A stretch of 64,000 nucleotides of DNA from positions 12,367,823 to 12,431,822 of the forward strand of contig CAXIPT010000001.1 of the NCBI GenBank assembly GCA_964030475.1, given 5' to 3'. A program made the translations under genes and the position numbers. The notes beneath the pieces were generated by a model. That model saw nothing but the letters and a program-made list of their open reading frames with translations, was not told the DNA's origin and searched no databases. Origin of the DNA: Tethya wilhelma (taxonomy: Eukaryota; Porifera; Demospongiae; Tethyida; Tethyidae). Position 1 is the stretch's first letter; every line of letters starts with the position of its first letter. Shown here one piece after another: positions 10,960 through 22,323 of the stretch.

Positions 10960-12116
10960 AAAGCCATTGGGTGAAAATTGAAGATTATGGTTACCGTATT
11001 AGAATTGATTTCCTAAGAATATGGGACTTCACACCTCTGTTAACCAGCCCAAACTTGTTAACAAACTCTCTTCTTAGAGCACGGGAATGGTACGTTTTCA
11101 GAGATTGCTTGATTTCGTTGATCACACACATATTCTTGACAGTTGCTGCTTCCAATGACACGCCTTGAGGAATCTTCCATACAAAACATGGTTTCCTAGA
11201 GACCTTGGGTTCTGCTGAACAGAAACAAAGCTTGGTTTCTCTCATATTGCATTGTTGAGGGGATTAAGTCGACTATTGACAACTGTGATACAAGGCAAAA
11301 CTGACAGACTTCCGGAGACTGAATCTGGGACAACCACAGAACGGTGAATTGCTCTTGCACTTCGCTCTCATGTATGTGCAGTTGTCATCCAGCATAGTCA
11401 TCAGTGTGCATACAACCTCCCGAAGTTCACTCCACCTTGTCTGCTGCATCCAACTCGTCATTCAGTGACTCTGTTTCAATGAGTCAACATGCTTCACTAG
11501 CACATCCAAACTCAAATTTCCTGCTTCTTGCTTCCTGTGTTTGCTCCTCTTTGGAATGTTGTACCCAGTTGAATGGTGCAGGGATGGCACATGACCTGGC
11601 TTGGAGGGTTTCATGGTGCTAATCAACATACCACAGGATAACACGCATGAATTTCACTATCACCCCACTTCCAGTCTTTCTTCTCAAAAAGCAGCACAAG
11701 ATCATTGAACATCTTCTCTTTATTGTTTCGTGGTTCTGCTATGCAAGATGTTAGTGTACTCTACGAGACAGAGTCCTCTGATTCATCATCAAAACTTGAA
11801 ATGCATTTGGTCATACAGTGTCACTGTTACTACTCGCTTCTATCTTCTCAGAGTTCAGTCTTGCAAAGTTTCTAAACACTCTGTACACTTCATCTATGGG
11901 GTCTACACTGGACAAGTTGTCTCTAGCTGGACCCACGAATGTAGTAGTCAAAAGTGTAGAACCAAGTTTGCTAGCAAATTGTTCAAACAATCCTACTGAC
12001 CCAGCTCGAAGTTGCTCATTGAGTGGTTCAAGTGTTTGCACAGGAGTCACACTAGCAATGGTCCACGGATTCACCACTGTTCCATTGACAGCAAAACTGA
12101 GACAAAGAAGAGCCAT
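9950..12116 (-). pseudogene. Helitron-like Rep/helicase remnant
   Basis: Minus-strand fragments in shifting frames match Helitron-type proteins in order. These are a segment with YNAEVSDFIDKYISC (about 10850-10790), then ESRFNFPHSPNYSTLITEP, the usual CRFNFP..P..T-I signature (about 10715-10660), and then AVMLAWQAN (about 10105-10080), matching the AW-AN motif. Upstream open frames at 11245-10991 and 12116-11811 (101 aa) are probably N-terminal parts of the same element. Many stops and frameshifts are present, and no Rep HUH motif or helicase Walker box survives. The terminal hairpin and TC/CTRR ends were not located, so limits are approximate. Family assignment rests on three short motifs. 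Confidence 0.5.
10925..10957. repeat. (AC)n microsatellite
   Basis: An uninterrupted CA/AC dinucleotide run of about 33 bp lies inside the Helitron-like remnant. Confidence 0.95.
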
Positions 12117-12658
12117 CTATCAACAAATTTAAAGCAGCTGTGAGCACGAGACAGATGGATCACGTGATCAAACCTTGTCACATGTCAAGTTTAAAAGAGA
12201 CAGTCAAAGCGGCATAGTTCTAAAAGGAGTGCGCAGAAACAATGAATCTACTTTGCCTTGTCTATTGTCAATTATCACAGTCTTGTCCACAGCATTAAGA
12301 TCAACACAATATATATGGTAACATGTTTCACATATGTCATGCAATTCACCATTCCAGGACAAATTCCTACATTTGATATCCTGGGCTCTTAATGTTTATC
12401 TCACTCGACTTATCTTTAAGGTCATACATTCAAAGAGTTGTTGAATGTTATAGCTATATTGGAGAGATATATAATGAAAATATGACTGAATGGCCATGCT
12501 GCTAATGTCCGTCCGGCCTGGGAATTTCTGATTACCTGTTTGCAGTTTTGCAGAATTAGTACTGCCATTAAAATTTGTGCTAAACCTGTATGGACCCTTG
12601 CCAAACACAAAAATGGTTACAGCTTGCGTGTGTTCTGACATCTTCAAATTAAGCCCAC

Positions 12659-12841
12659 TTGGCAATGTCTCGTCGAAAGTACAGAAACAAGCTTAGAATG
12701 GAAGCCATTATTGCCAAAAGGAAGAAAGAGTGTAAAAGCTTGACCTCTCCTAGGCCTGTCGCTGGAACTCCAGCTGCTGCTAGAATCTATAAATTAATTA
12801 TGACACTGAGGTATCTGCTGTTCAGTATGATCTCAAGCTGA
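12659..12841 (+). CDS. Short basic ORF, unassigned
   Basis: A 60-codon frame begins MAMSRRKYRNKLRMEAIIAK and is strongly basic. Similar Arg/Lys-rich leaders occur at the N-termini of transposon-encoded proteins. It runs out without a recognisable domain and lies between two transposon relics, so it is probably not a host gene. Confidence 0.25.
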   Translation: MAMSRRKYRNKLRMEAIIAKRKKECKSLTSPRPVAGTPAAARIYKLIMTLRYLLFSMISS

Positions 12842-13004
12842 ATTCAGATCCAGGTGAATTAAGGATATAGGTCACTGTATTAGTTTTAGTCCAGTTTCTT
12901 CTCGTACTAGAAGCCATGGTACAATTAGTCAACCTACTCAACGTGTGGAATCACTGGCAATCTCAGGTCAACCGTGGCAACACCTTAGATTCTCACATGC
13001 AATT

Positions 13005-13050
13005 GTTAACCCTTGGTGCGCATGCGCACCAGGGGTTATGATAGTCGTTT

Positions 13051-13092
<42 letters not shown>

Positions 13093-13536
13093 CCAACTAT
13101 ATCTCAAGAACGGCAGCTCCAGTCTTCAAAAGCGGCATACCAATCGAGATTATCTATAAAAAGTACACAAAGAATTCAACAAAAGCCTGTAGTTCCTGAG
13201 ATCTGAAGCTCTTTGAGCGCTAAGCTTCGAGGCCACACCCATAACTTTGGGGGACGAGCCTGAGCGAGCTTTATAGCATAGACAGTAGAAGCTTAGCTAC
13301 TGATATGAAATGGCCTGAGGTTCTTTACATAGTTTCTGAAATCTGAGGCTTTTCAGCCTATCTGAGCTAAGCTTCGAGGCCACACCCATGCATCCTGTTA
13401 AAATTTTGGGGCAAGCATGAGGGGCGAGCCTGAGCGAGTCCCATAGCATAGCTGCAGACCACTCGTCCAACTACAACATACAGAAATAACAATATAATAC
13501 AATAAACTGCTACAAATACCATAGAAGATTCAGTAT
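13005..13536 (+). repeat. Repeat family C, copy 1, split by the ISL2EU-like insertion
   Basis: It begins AACCCTTGGTGCGCATGCGC, then GTCGTTTTGTCTG, a (GT)n run at 13053-13090, ATATCTCAAGAACGG, and TCAAAAGCGGCATACC. The same order is present inverted at 53150-53402. A motif pair, AAGCTTCGAGGCCACACCCA followed by GGGGCGAGCCTGAGCGAG, occurs twice here (about 13225 and 13370). The complementary end ACGCACCAAGGGTTG appears at 17664, just past the ISL2EU-like element, suggesting that element inserted into this one. Confidence 0.65.
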
Positions 13537-13711
13537 AGACCAGTTGCGGCGCGAACAATTAACCAATTAACTTTCATGAATATCATTAACTTTTCCTAGC
13601 AACCGTTGCTATCCACCATTTTGGTGGCCAAAAGCGGTGGTCTTGAATCAAGTTGTTTACTAGTTGCACCTCCATTCGAGAGAAGCCTGTAGTGAATTAG
13701 ACAAAATAATT

Positions 13712-13935
13712 ATGCCACAAGTGTGTGTAGTGATTGGTTGCCATAACTGGTCCAGCAGAGAGTCCAGTACGAAATTCTTTCACTTCCCAGCTTGTCAAAA
13801 ACAGGCTCAGAAGTAGATTGCTGCTGCTAAGAGAGCGCACTGGTTCCCTTCCGAGTACAGCTGCGTGTGTAGTGATCATTTTGGTGTGACAGCATTATGT
13901 ATAAGGCTACATTTAGCTAAAGCTAAGCAAAAGGT
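13712..13935 (+). pseudogene. THAP zinc-finger N-terminus of transposase, internal TAG
   Basis: The frame from ATG 13712 reads MPQVCVVIGCHNW, then KFFHFPACQK, then a stop TAG at 13814. It continues in frame as KRAHWFPSEYSCVCSDHFG. The C-x4-C pair, FHFP, and final C-x2-H within CSDHF are the THAP (C2CH) signature. Apart from the TAG the domain is intact. Downstream (14270-14440) Leu/Gln-rich heptad-like repeats (LEAKISQLKQENQQLH) suggest a coiled coil between THAP and DDE parts. Confidence 0.8.
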
Positions 13936-14453
13936 ATTGAACATGTATTGCTGTGAGTGTAGTCAGCCACAATCCTTTGTATCTCCTGTTGAACCCCAGG
14001 ATATCCTTCAAAGGATGAGTCTCATCCTGACTACCAACCAAGCCTGCTACTTGGTCAGAGTCGTAGTGTGGACTCACCTGCTCCAAGTCTGAGTCGCCAT
14101 TCAAGGCTGACCAAGTGCCGAAAAAGAGCCCGAGAATCTGAGGCAGCAGATGCTCTCCAAAGCAGCAGAAAAATTCCCCTCAAAGTGAACCTCTCAAAGT
14201 GAACTCGAACCGCCCTCTCAAAGTGAACTTGAACCTCCTCCTCAAACCAGACAGACCAACCCCTTGAAGCTCTGAAGAGTAAGAACAGCCAACTTAAACT
14301 AGAGAATCACCATCTACATGGAGCAGTTGCAGCATGCTGTTGATGACATGGACAGCATTTGTGTAGAACTAGAAGCTAAGATCAGCCAACTCAAACAGGA
14401 GAATCAGCAGCTACATGCACAAGTAAATCATCTGCAGACAGGAGCCTAACACT

Positions 14454-14765
14454 GTGAAAGTATTGATCACCATTGCTCCTACAGGAGCCATCACCTTTAT
14501 TTCTTATTCCTGGACCGGACGTGTGTCCGACAAAGTCACTACCCAGAAGTGTGGATTTCTTGACCACATTGAGTACAGAGACGTTGCTTTGGCAGATCGC
14601 GGATTCAATATCCACGATGATCTGGCTGTCCTAGGAGCAAGGCTTGAAATTCCTGAAGGCAAGACCCAACTGTCAAAAGCTGAAGGGGAGAAAACAAGGA
14701 GACTGGCACGTGTGGAACGGGTGATTGGACAACTAAGGAAGAAATACAAAATTCTCTCCCAATGA
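14454..14765 (+). pseudogene. DDE_Tnp_4-type transposase C-terminal fragment
   Basis: The frame reads ITIAPTGAITFISYSWTGRV, SDKVTTQKCGFLDHI, DVALADRGFNIHDDLAVLGA and RVERVIGQLRKKYKIL. S-W-x-G-R-x-S-D-K and LADRGF are typical of the middle-to-end part of DDE_4 transposases paired with THAP domains. The N-terminal part with the first catalytic Asp is missing, and a stop precedes this frame at about 14448. The coding region has therefore lost an internal segment. Confidence 0.75.
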
Positions 14766-14962
14766 CCTTGGTCAAGAGACACATCCAACAAGGAAGTAGC
14801 TACCATAGACAAATTATTGCTGGTTATATCCACACTAACCAATCTCTCTCCAAGTATTGTTATGTAGTGCCCAGTTTCTTTCTATGCTGTCACACACATG
14901 TACATGTATATGTTTCATAGACTTTTCCCTCCTTTCCAATATAGTAATAATGAAATCATGAA

Positions 14963-17475
14963 TCAAGTTTCTACATGTATAAGGTGCACTAATAGGGATA
15001 AGGTGACTGAAAAACACAAAACAGTATAGAAACAATAATAATAGTAAGCAGAAAAAAATTCTGACTTACAGTTACTGCAAAGCCAATCACCAGATGGTTC
15101 TTCCTCGAGTCCAACACACCAGAAGTGGAACCATTCGTTTGGGCAATCTGGGCAATCACACCCAATCATTGGGCCATATGCAGGCTCCCTACAGATACAA
15201 AAAACACCATCCTCAGCCTCAGCATCTTCACTGTCGATGGAAAGGGGGTCATATGGTGGTCCAGTCAATTTGAGTTTGTTTATGAGTAACTCTGGCAAAA
15301 GGTATCGAGAGAAAAAATGTGTCAGCTTTGGGTGAATGGACTGCATATAGTTTGAGTTGGCTGTAATTCGCTCAATGTGAATTGATGTGGTTGTCCAGCA
15401 CACAAAATCGCAATATGTTCGACCACACACTGAAAGTTGTGCCTGTACTTCAGAGCTCGAAATAACAGTCGGTCATCGGTCATTTTCCGTACATTTAATC
15501 AAATTGACCTCTCAAAACAGCTTATGCACGGACACTTTGTCCAGACAAAAAACTAGCCAATGAAAATAATTATGGTCATCACTAAAATTCGCATTGTGGT
15601 TCATGGCTTGTAACAGCCACTTGTAGTAAGTAAAAGCAGGCCATACCATTGTGTCTCTCTGTAAACAATAGTACTATAAATGTGGTCAGCTCAAATGGCC
15701 GTGCGCTTTAGTAAAATGACCGCACAAATGAGATTTGTACTGACATTTTGACCTTGCACTCTAAAAAAGTTATTTCGACCTCTGGTACTTGAGCATAGTA
15801 CACAATGAGATATGCTCGACTTCAACTCCCCAGCCTGGTTTCTCTGGAGACAGAACTGACCATCTTTAATGTCGGGAATGGTTGAATCTTTGAACTTGAA
15901 TGGGCACTTGATTTCCAGGAGACCAATACAACAATCACAGGATACAATCCGATCAGGGGAAGCTGCAAGAAATGGACTCTTGATGTCTACATGCAAGCCA
16001 GATAGCTTAACATGAAAATTGGTGTGTTGGTGAGAAGTCAAGCTGGTGTATTTTTCACGTGCTTTATCTTTATTTTGGCGTCCCATTTTAGAGCTGGTAG
16101 ATCTGAAGGTAGCTTTGAATACTGCATAATCGACTGCACGAGAGAAAGAGGGTACGAGCGTTCTCTGCACCTGGAAACAGGGCCAACCTTTGATGCAATG
16201 ATGCGGCCAACTCGGTGCTCAAACCAAGTAGTAGAGCTTGACTGAGAGCGAGTCGATGCTTCCAAAAAATCAACTTGTTCTCTCAAGCATACTATAGAGG
16301 GCATCTTGAACTCGGCCAAATGAAGTACTTGTGGGGTTGTACGAGACTGGTATTTCTCTGAGAAGAGTGATGTCAAGGGGAGTGGAAGTTCAAGTTCTGA
16401 GTCAGATGTGGTGTCGGTAGTGTGTATTTGATATCCACGGGTCACAGAGAAGATGGTGGCTTTTGGGTATGATTTATACACAGCATCATATAGTTGAGTA
16501 GAAGAAATAACAGGTCGTTTCCTAAGTGGTTGCAGTGAGTCTACAGCAGAAGTCTCAGGCTGGGTTAGTTCACGGAGAGGAGCATTTTCTCTTACACACA
16601 TTGATCACAGGCATTGCAAAATTAATCAAGTGATATACATTGTACATGTAGTTGTAACATTGCAGTCATATTGTACCTTCTTTGAGTGTGCCTGGTTCCA
16701 CACACAGGGCAGGGAGGTGCAAGTTTTTGAGGCAATCTTGAGTCGAATACAGGCTTCAACCTTAAAGAGTAGACCAGCTACATGAGAGCACACTTCTCCT
16801 AGCCTGTGTTGATTAAAACACAGGAAAATACATGTACGTTTACTACATGCAATTTCACTATCCCTGCCATACATGTGCAGTGCCCAGTGACTATCATACC
16901 AGTTGACTTGTTGACGGAAACCCAAGCCTCATGAGGCTTGTTGTTCATTCGCTGTGACAGAGTGACTTTGGCCATTAGGAGACAATTCCCATTCTCAATG
17001 TCATGGTAGAAGATGGTACGCACCCAGCCACTATAGGAAGTGTACAGAACAGTTGACAATGTGTAACTGACTTGAAAACTAAGCTACTGTAGCCGAATAT
17101 GATACATAGTAAATGTATCAAGTCCTGTACACAAATTTGTAGACCTAAATAATTATACTGGCTAAGTTGCCCTCACTAAACCATAGATATTATACACTAC
17201 AATATCTATGACTAAACACACACCTGATGTAGTAGTTGTAAGCTTCAAGAATCTTGTAAGCCTTAAGTTTCTCCCTTGTTAATTCTCCCAGGGTGTCTAT
17301 CAGGTAGACATAGATATGGGGAAACTCTACTTCAGGCCAGAGTGAAGGATCATCCACCCACCCATCCAATTGGTAGGGATCCAGTAGCTTCCAGGGCGAG
17401 TTTTCTTTCTCTGAGCCATCATAAACACACTGGAGTTTAATTCTTCTCGTAACGTACTTTATCCCTGCCCTTCAA
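14963..17475 (-). CDS. SWIM zinc finger / YqaJ-like exonuclease / PHD finger protein of the transposon
   Basis: Minus-strand coding blocks occur in this order. About 17440-17225 reads WVDDPSLWPEVEFPHIYVYL...AYKILEAYNYY. Block 17059-16700 includes GHCTCMAG and, after an interruption, GEVCSHVAGLLFKVEA, together the C-x-C...C-x-H SWIM finger. Block 16601-16038 is a linker. Block 16170-15691 holds the YqaJ-like core LHVDIKSPFLAASPDRIV, with GLLEIKCPF carrying the E-x-K of the nuclease. Block 15430-15060 is a PHD finger (CICREPAYGPMIGCDCPDC...FHFWCVGL...WLCSNC). Frames change between blocks; some changes may be introns, but the 16601/16170 overlap looks like a frameshift. Family knowledge: YqaJ/lambda-type 5'-3' exonucleases accompany ISL2EU transposases. 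Nuclease activity is inferred. Confidence 0.7.
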
Positions 17476-17663
17476 ACAATCAGTGTATGAACTTGAAGCC
17501 ATCTCAAAAACTAACGTTTAGCACGATGAATCTATGACACACGTGCAACTACCGCTCTAGCTTGACCACCAAAATGGCGGATAGCAACGGTTGCTAGGAA
17601 AAGTTAATGATATTCATGAAAGTTAATTGGTTGATCGTTCGCGCCGCAACTGGTCTATATATG

Positions 17664-17800
17664 TACGCACCAAGGGTTGTGCACCTTGGTGCCTTCATTT
17701 CTAACAAGATCACTGGTACTACAATATTGTATCACTAGTGACGATGTTGAACATCAAAGGGGCGAGCCGTTATCATTGCTATGTAGCAAACAATTAAATT
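17664..17800. repeat. Continuation of repeat family C
   Basis: ACGCACCAAGGGTTG complements the family C start at 13005 and is followed by GGGGCGAGCC, also a family C motif. This is probably the right part of the element interrupted by 13537-17656. Confidence 0.45.
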
Positions 17801-18395
17801 TCATCAATAATAATTTATGTTACTTCAGCTATACAATACACATAAAAATGAAAGCTGAATATTAACCAGGCTTGATGTGGGACAAATGAAGTAAAGTATA
17901 CTTGAAAATGTATATAGCATGACTGAGCAGAAAGATCCGATTGCTAGTTGTTCAAGAACTGACAGGTAGGTGTATGTGCTAGTATAGGAGCCAGCAGTAC
18001 TACCTGTTGATTTTGGGGCTTTGCTATCCTCTACTCAGCTATGCTCCCTTTTGGTAGTTTTCAGCCCCTCTAATTGTGGTCTCTCCGGTCATTGCATGGC
18101 TCAGTTAACTAAAAGGGCACCAACTTGGCGAGTATTTAAGTTTACTCTCTTTTCAGCTCAAGCAGCAGCTTTCTTTCTCAGTCACCACTGATCAAGTTTC
18201 TCTCTGATTGAAGTGCAAAAATCACGATGAACACGTGGACCTACGCGCATGCGCTGTAGATTGAGATGCACTGGCAATGATCGTCATAAACATATACCAT
18301 TTTTATAAGACGAGGACGTACGACAGACGACAAATATATAACATATAACATATAACATATAATATATAGAAAATTTCGCCGTTGACTACACTAGT
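17801..18395. other. Unassigned, AT-rich
   Basis: No gene is recognised. An ATATAACAT unit is repeated at about 18335-18370. GGGGCTCGCTCCGGCTCGCC at 18398-18417 echoes the family C GGGCGAGCCTGAGCGAG motif in inverted form. Confidence 0.35.
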
Positions 18396-18683
18396 GTGGG
18401 GCTCGCTCCGGCTCGCCCCAATGAAGACTTTATCAAGTGTGAAGATGCTAGTTCTGCCAACTCAGTCAGAGATTCTATGAAGAACCAATGGTCGAAGGTT
18501 ATTTTTCTGGGTCGTAAAGTTTCAGTGAAAGTTAAAGGTGTTAGTGTTGTGCAAGAATATTTTTTCATATCTAAGCTTTCTGGTGATCATGACTGCTGGT
18601 ATTATTTCTCTATTGCTAGAGTTTCTGTGAGATTGACTTCTCCAGATGACAATACTAATAAAGAATTTCAATTTGAGACTTGA
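18396..18683 (+). CDS. Unassigned ORF, 95 codons
   Basis: The frame begins MGLAPARPNEDF and continues WSKVIFLGRKVSVKVKGVSV and VQEYFFISKLSGDHDCWYYF, ending FQFET. Alternating hydrophobic residues suggest beta strands. No family recognised. Its first codons overlap a family C-like motif, so the true start may be elsewhere or the ORF may be transposon-derived. No intron signals are obvious. Confidence 0.3.
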   Translation: MGLAPARPNEDFIKCEDASSANSVRDSMKNQWSKVIFLGRKVSVKVKGVSVVQEYFFISKLSGDHDCWYYFSIARVSVRLTSPDDNTNKEFQFET

Positions 18684-18877
18684 TATTAAAGTTACTAATA
18701 TAGTTTATATAATCCTATGTGTTTGTTGTGTCCCCGTTGCACCTTTCGGTGGTAATTCTCAATAATAATAATAATTATAATAATAATAAAGATATTGCAG
18801 AGATATTTGGATGGTGTTTTTTGAACTATTTCCTTCAAGGCTGTTCGGGATTGGGGTGACTATCTACAATATGATGG

Positions 18878-19604
18878 CAAAATACTAGCCTCGTACCCAG
18901 GCCACTCCCTCTTTTTAGTGTTTCACGCTAAAAATCGGGAGGGCCTGGTACATGTCCTCACGTGAAGTACGTCAGATCCACGTCATATTTAATTGGGCGT
19001 GGGCGTGTTGCATGCGCTAGGCACGAGTTCTATGTTGCGCCCACGCAAATAATTTTAGTTTTGCTGGCAAGCTCGCGGCAAGATGGCTGTTTTCCAGTAT
19101 CAGGCAAGAAAATTTGTGACAAGACTCGAAAATTCGCTTCTTTTTCGTAAAAACAACGAAAGAATTTGTGTAAGTCAAGAAAGAAGCAAAAATAAAACTG
19201 TTTGAATTCCGTTGTAGCCGTCTTGGACCTGCCACAAGCTCGAACCGTTTGCTACCTGTAGAAACAGAGTAAAATAAGCCTAAAAAACAGATTTAGCTCG
19301 CTATAGTGAAGCGCTAGGCATGCTTGTAAGTGCTAGTCAGGTGTAGCCTGACTCAGTAGACTGTAGGCCGGCTAGCGCCTAGTACAGTATAAGGCTCAAT
19401 CATGAGAGCTATAATATCCAACTGCGTGGGCGCAAAAACCAATATTCTTAGGCAATACAGATGATGTAATGGCTTCGCCCACGCTCACTAATTACTGTTC
19501 GACCACTGTTCGACCTCACGTGATTACATGTACCAGGCCCTCCTGATTTTTAGCGTGAAACACTAAAAAGAGGGAGTGGCCTGGGTACGAGGCTAGCAAA
19601 ATAC
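18878..19604. mobile_element. Non-autonomous DNA element with 8-bp target duplication
   Basis: Termini are inverted over roughly 50 bp: left CTAGCCTCGTACCCAGGCCA from 18885, right GGCCTGGGTACGAGGCTAG ending 19596. The direct repeat CAAAATAC flanks both ends (18878-18885 and 19597-19604); one base is shared with the left terminus. The interior (~600 bp) has no transposase. The subterminal GGCCTGGTACATG...CACGTGA layout also appears in the element at 63091-63680. An 8-bp duplication fits several superfamilies (hAT, P); I do not assign one. Confidence 0.8.
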
Positions 19605-20257
19605 ATTGATAAACGTTGCTGGACAAATTATTCTTTAACATGGGTAGAATACTGTCATCCACCTTTATTGAGGAATTCTTTCCCAAGAGATACACAAGAT
19701 CCCACAGCTGAACCAGATGCTTTGTACAACTCAGTAAATTCAGCAAAGCCACTGATAGAAGCTGAAATCGCTGGACCAAAAAACTCCAACAACAGACATC
19801 GAGATGAATACCTCTAGTAATCATGAGAACAATTTTCTAAATACACTATCAAGTTTTCCTATCAAGTCTTACTTTTGTTAATTAACCCTTGCTGTGCATA
19901 CGCAGCAATGATTACGGTAGGCCATATACTGCATATTGCTATGGTTAGGTACCTTGGTGCCTTATAATTGTTTTTTTTTTTTTGTATAATTATAGATACA
20001 TTTTCTTAATATAAATTACACACAAAAGTTTTATCTATCTATACCTACATACTTTTGGTCAATAGGTGCAAAATTTGAGGCAATAATGCAGCTTGATTTA
20101 ATCTCCCTCTCTCCTCTGGAGATTGTGCCTACTCCAGCACCATTGTATAGTGCAATAATGAGACTACTAATATCTCCTTTTGATAGTGGATAATCGACCC
20201 CCAGAGGCATACTGCTATTGCAGCTTAGCTCAAATATCTTATCTTTGGTTATGCTGC
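19605..20257. other. Unassigned; possible coding relic and family C fragment
   Basis: At 19610-19815 a plus-strand frame (DKRCWTNYSLTWVEYCHPPL...) has coding-like composition but no recognised family, and the MITE at 18878-19604 cuts its upstream side. At 19884-19910 AACCCTTGCTGTGCATACGC resembles a family C terminus. Confidence 0.25.
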
Positions 20258-20500
20258 CTATTTGCCACTAGGCCCATCATTCTGAGGGTACATCGGAGGG
20301 CTGCTGTACCTGAATTGCCCAACGCCAATAGAATTGGACAAAATGTAAGCCTTTTCTGCATTAGCTGATAATGAAGAACATAGATTCCTGCCAACATCCA
20401 TTTGCTTTTTGGAATTCCAAAAGTAGCTGGCTGTTGTGTGTGTAATATATTGCTTTAATGCAGCATCTAGTTGCTCATCTGTCCATTTCTTGGTGGCCAT
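20258..20500 (-). pseudogene. HTH-like ORF start, possible pogo/Tigger-type fragment
   Basis: An 80-codon frame begins MATKKWTDEQLDAALKQYIT; a W-T-x-E-x-L-x-x-A-L start is typical of psq-like helix-turn-helix domains at the N-terminus of pogo-related transposases. No DDE region follows. The frame overlaps the end of the gypsy fragment. Confidence 0.3.
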
Positions 20501-21131
20501 TTCTCGATCCCTTGGTGACCCTCATGAATCTTGTGCAGTGTCTCATTTCTTAGAGCTTGCGGGACTACTATTCTGTTGTTGAATATAAGGAGATCGTCGA
20601 CCACTGATAGTGAAGCTCTCTCCTTCCAGAACGGTTTCACCTTGCTCACTTTCTCTTGGCCATTCGGAAGTAGAGAACGCTCTAACTCATGTACAAACAG
20701 GGTCTTCTTTCTGTGCCATGACATATTCATTCAGATGACCTGGTGTCACTGGTAACAATGGTACTGAGATATATTTTAAGTATGCTTCTACCTCCTCCTG
20801 TAGTTCAGGTTCATTGCAACTGATGTCTGGTGCCCGTGAAAGAGCATCTGCAGCATAAAGATATTTGCCCGGTTGGCCATTCATTGAGGAGTGGTATCAA
20901 GGGTTTGTGGTCTGTCTCGAGGCGACCCAAGATGTAATTCCTGAACTTCTCACATGCCCATGTACAGGCTAAAGCTTCCTTTTCACTTCGTGCATATCTC
21001 TTCTCTGTATCAGAGAGAGCTCTGGATGCATATGCAACTGGTTTCCAGTTGCTTTTGTTAGTTACTTTGAAAGATATAAAGGCTATCATTTGTATACCTA
21101 AAGAGTGTACATATTTAGTGGGCGTGATCAC
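20467..21131 (-). pseudogene. Ty3/gypsy pol fragment: RNase H and integrase zinc-binding region
   Basis: Reading leftwards: 21131-20880 carries the RNase H part (PVAYASRALSDTEKRYARSE, EALACTWACEKFRNYILG, TDHKPLIPLL). 20884-20687 has GKYLYAADALSRAP, the usual end of RNase H. 20730-20467 has RNETLHKIHEGHQGIEK, the H-x3-H half of the integrase zinc site. Three frames are used, so the copy is frameshifted. The integrase core and LTRs are not seen. Confidence 0.85.
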
Positions 21132-22323
21132 TAATTAAATCCAGAAAAATGACTGAGCTTAATATTGAGGCTAAACTTACTGTGGTTGTGGGACCTTAAT
21201 ACGATTTATTGATACTATATAAATAGGTTCATAACAAACAATAATTCTCCTTTCTTTGTTAATTAGTGTATATGTACATCTTCAACCTAGAGAGGTGACC
21301 TTGATCAACTGGTGATACAAGCCGAGTTGGTACACCGTATGCATCTGATTCATGACCTATAGACTCATAATCAAAAGGGAGTGGCTAGGTTCTTTCTTTT
21401 CATAAGTCACCACTAACCTTCACTGAAAGGTATCTGTTATCACAAGTTTACTGTATGGGGTTGTGAGCATGAGAAAGATGCTGAGAAAATGGAATCTCAT
21501 CACTAGGACACTATACCGTTAACTCTTGTGTTAAGCATGCATATGAAACTCATTTGGAGGTGGACTTGATGCCTATGTCTATCAGACACACAGATTCTTG
21601 TTGTCAGGCTCTTATACATACTGACTTTAGTAAGTTTCCACATCCATATGTTCTAAAAGCAAGAGGGGGTTATAGTGTCCTAGTTAAGAGCCTAGTTAAT
21701 TAAGTCTCTCAACAATTGTTAGCCCTTTTCATGTAAAGCAAAAGAATTTCGCTGGCCGGCTAATGACGCATGATATCATGGCTGGGGTACATTTATCTGC
21801 TATCTTGGGGTACTTTTGGTATCGGGGGAATGTGCAAAATTGAGTGCTGCGTATTTCCACATGCTTACTGTAAATTCTAAATATGAGAGATGCATAGAAA
21901 AGTTCAAAACAGAAATGAAGCTACAAGTGCACTGGTTTTGTAGTTATTTAGTCTTGAGGGAGAAAATACTCTAAAGTCTCTAAAACCCTGTTTACATGCA
22001 CCCAAATCCAGACTAAACTGGATTAGTTTATCCAGATTACTACCCACATTATGAGTGTTTAAACTTGTAGCCACGAAGCCAAAAATGTTTAACAGTGTGT
22101 AAACGTGCAAAATGAGGTGCTCTACATTTAGAAAAGAGCAAAGATTGAGAGAAAATGAGCTCTTGAAAGTATCAAGAGAACCACTGAAGTTGCATGAGCT
22201 ATGTTTTTTTTATGTACTGTACTGGGCAGGAGCAGAGTGGGCATGCGCAATTTGTCACATGAAAACAAATTGCTAAGCAACAATGACAGATCGTGGACAT
22301 GCATGGTGCTTGCTATGTGAGTG
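21132..22323. other. Unassigned intergenic sequence
   Basis: No reading frame with recognisable similarity is seen. A short inverted motif AATCCAGACTAAACTGGATT occurs at about 22006-22025. Confidence 0.35.

Larger units (their letters stand above)
13537..17656. mobile_element. ISL2EU-like DNA transposon with 93-bp terminal inverted repeats
   Basis: Left terminus 13537-13629 (AGACCAGTTGCGGCGCGAAC...) and right terminus 17564-17656 are inverted copies with only a few mismatches. An AT dinucleotide flanks each end (13535-13536 and 17657-17658), consistent with 2-bp target duplication. Inside are a plus-strand THAP/DDE transposase remnant and a minus-strand SWIM-YqaJ-PHD gene. To my knowledge a DDE transposase paired with a YqaJ-type nuclease is the hallmark of ISL2EU elements in the PIF/Harbinger-related group. 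The transposase is broken, so the copy is probably non-autonomous for the DDE step. Confidence 0.75.

Noticed and set aside
12396..12665. Minus-strand frames of 62 and 89 codons
   Set aside because: Overlapping frames without recognisable motif or splice context; composition looks non-coding.
13220..13450. Repeated GGGGCGAGCCTGAGCGAG considered as a tandem regulatory site
   Set aside because: It recurs as part of repeat family C together with its flanks, so it is repeat content.
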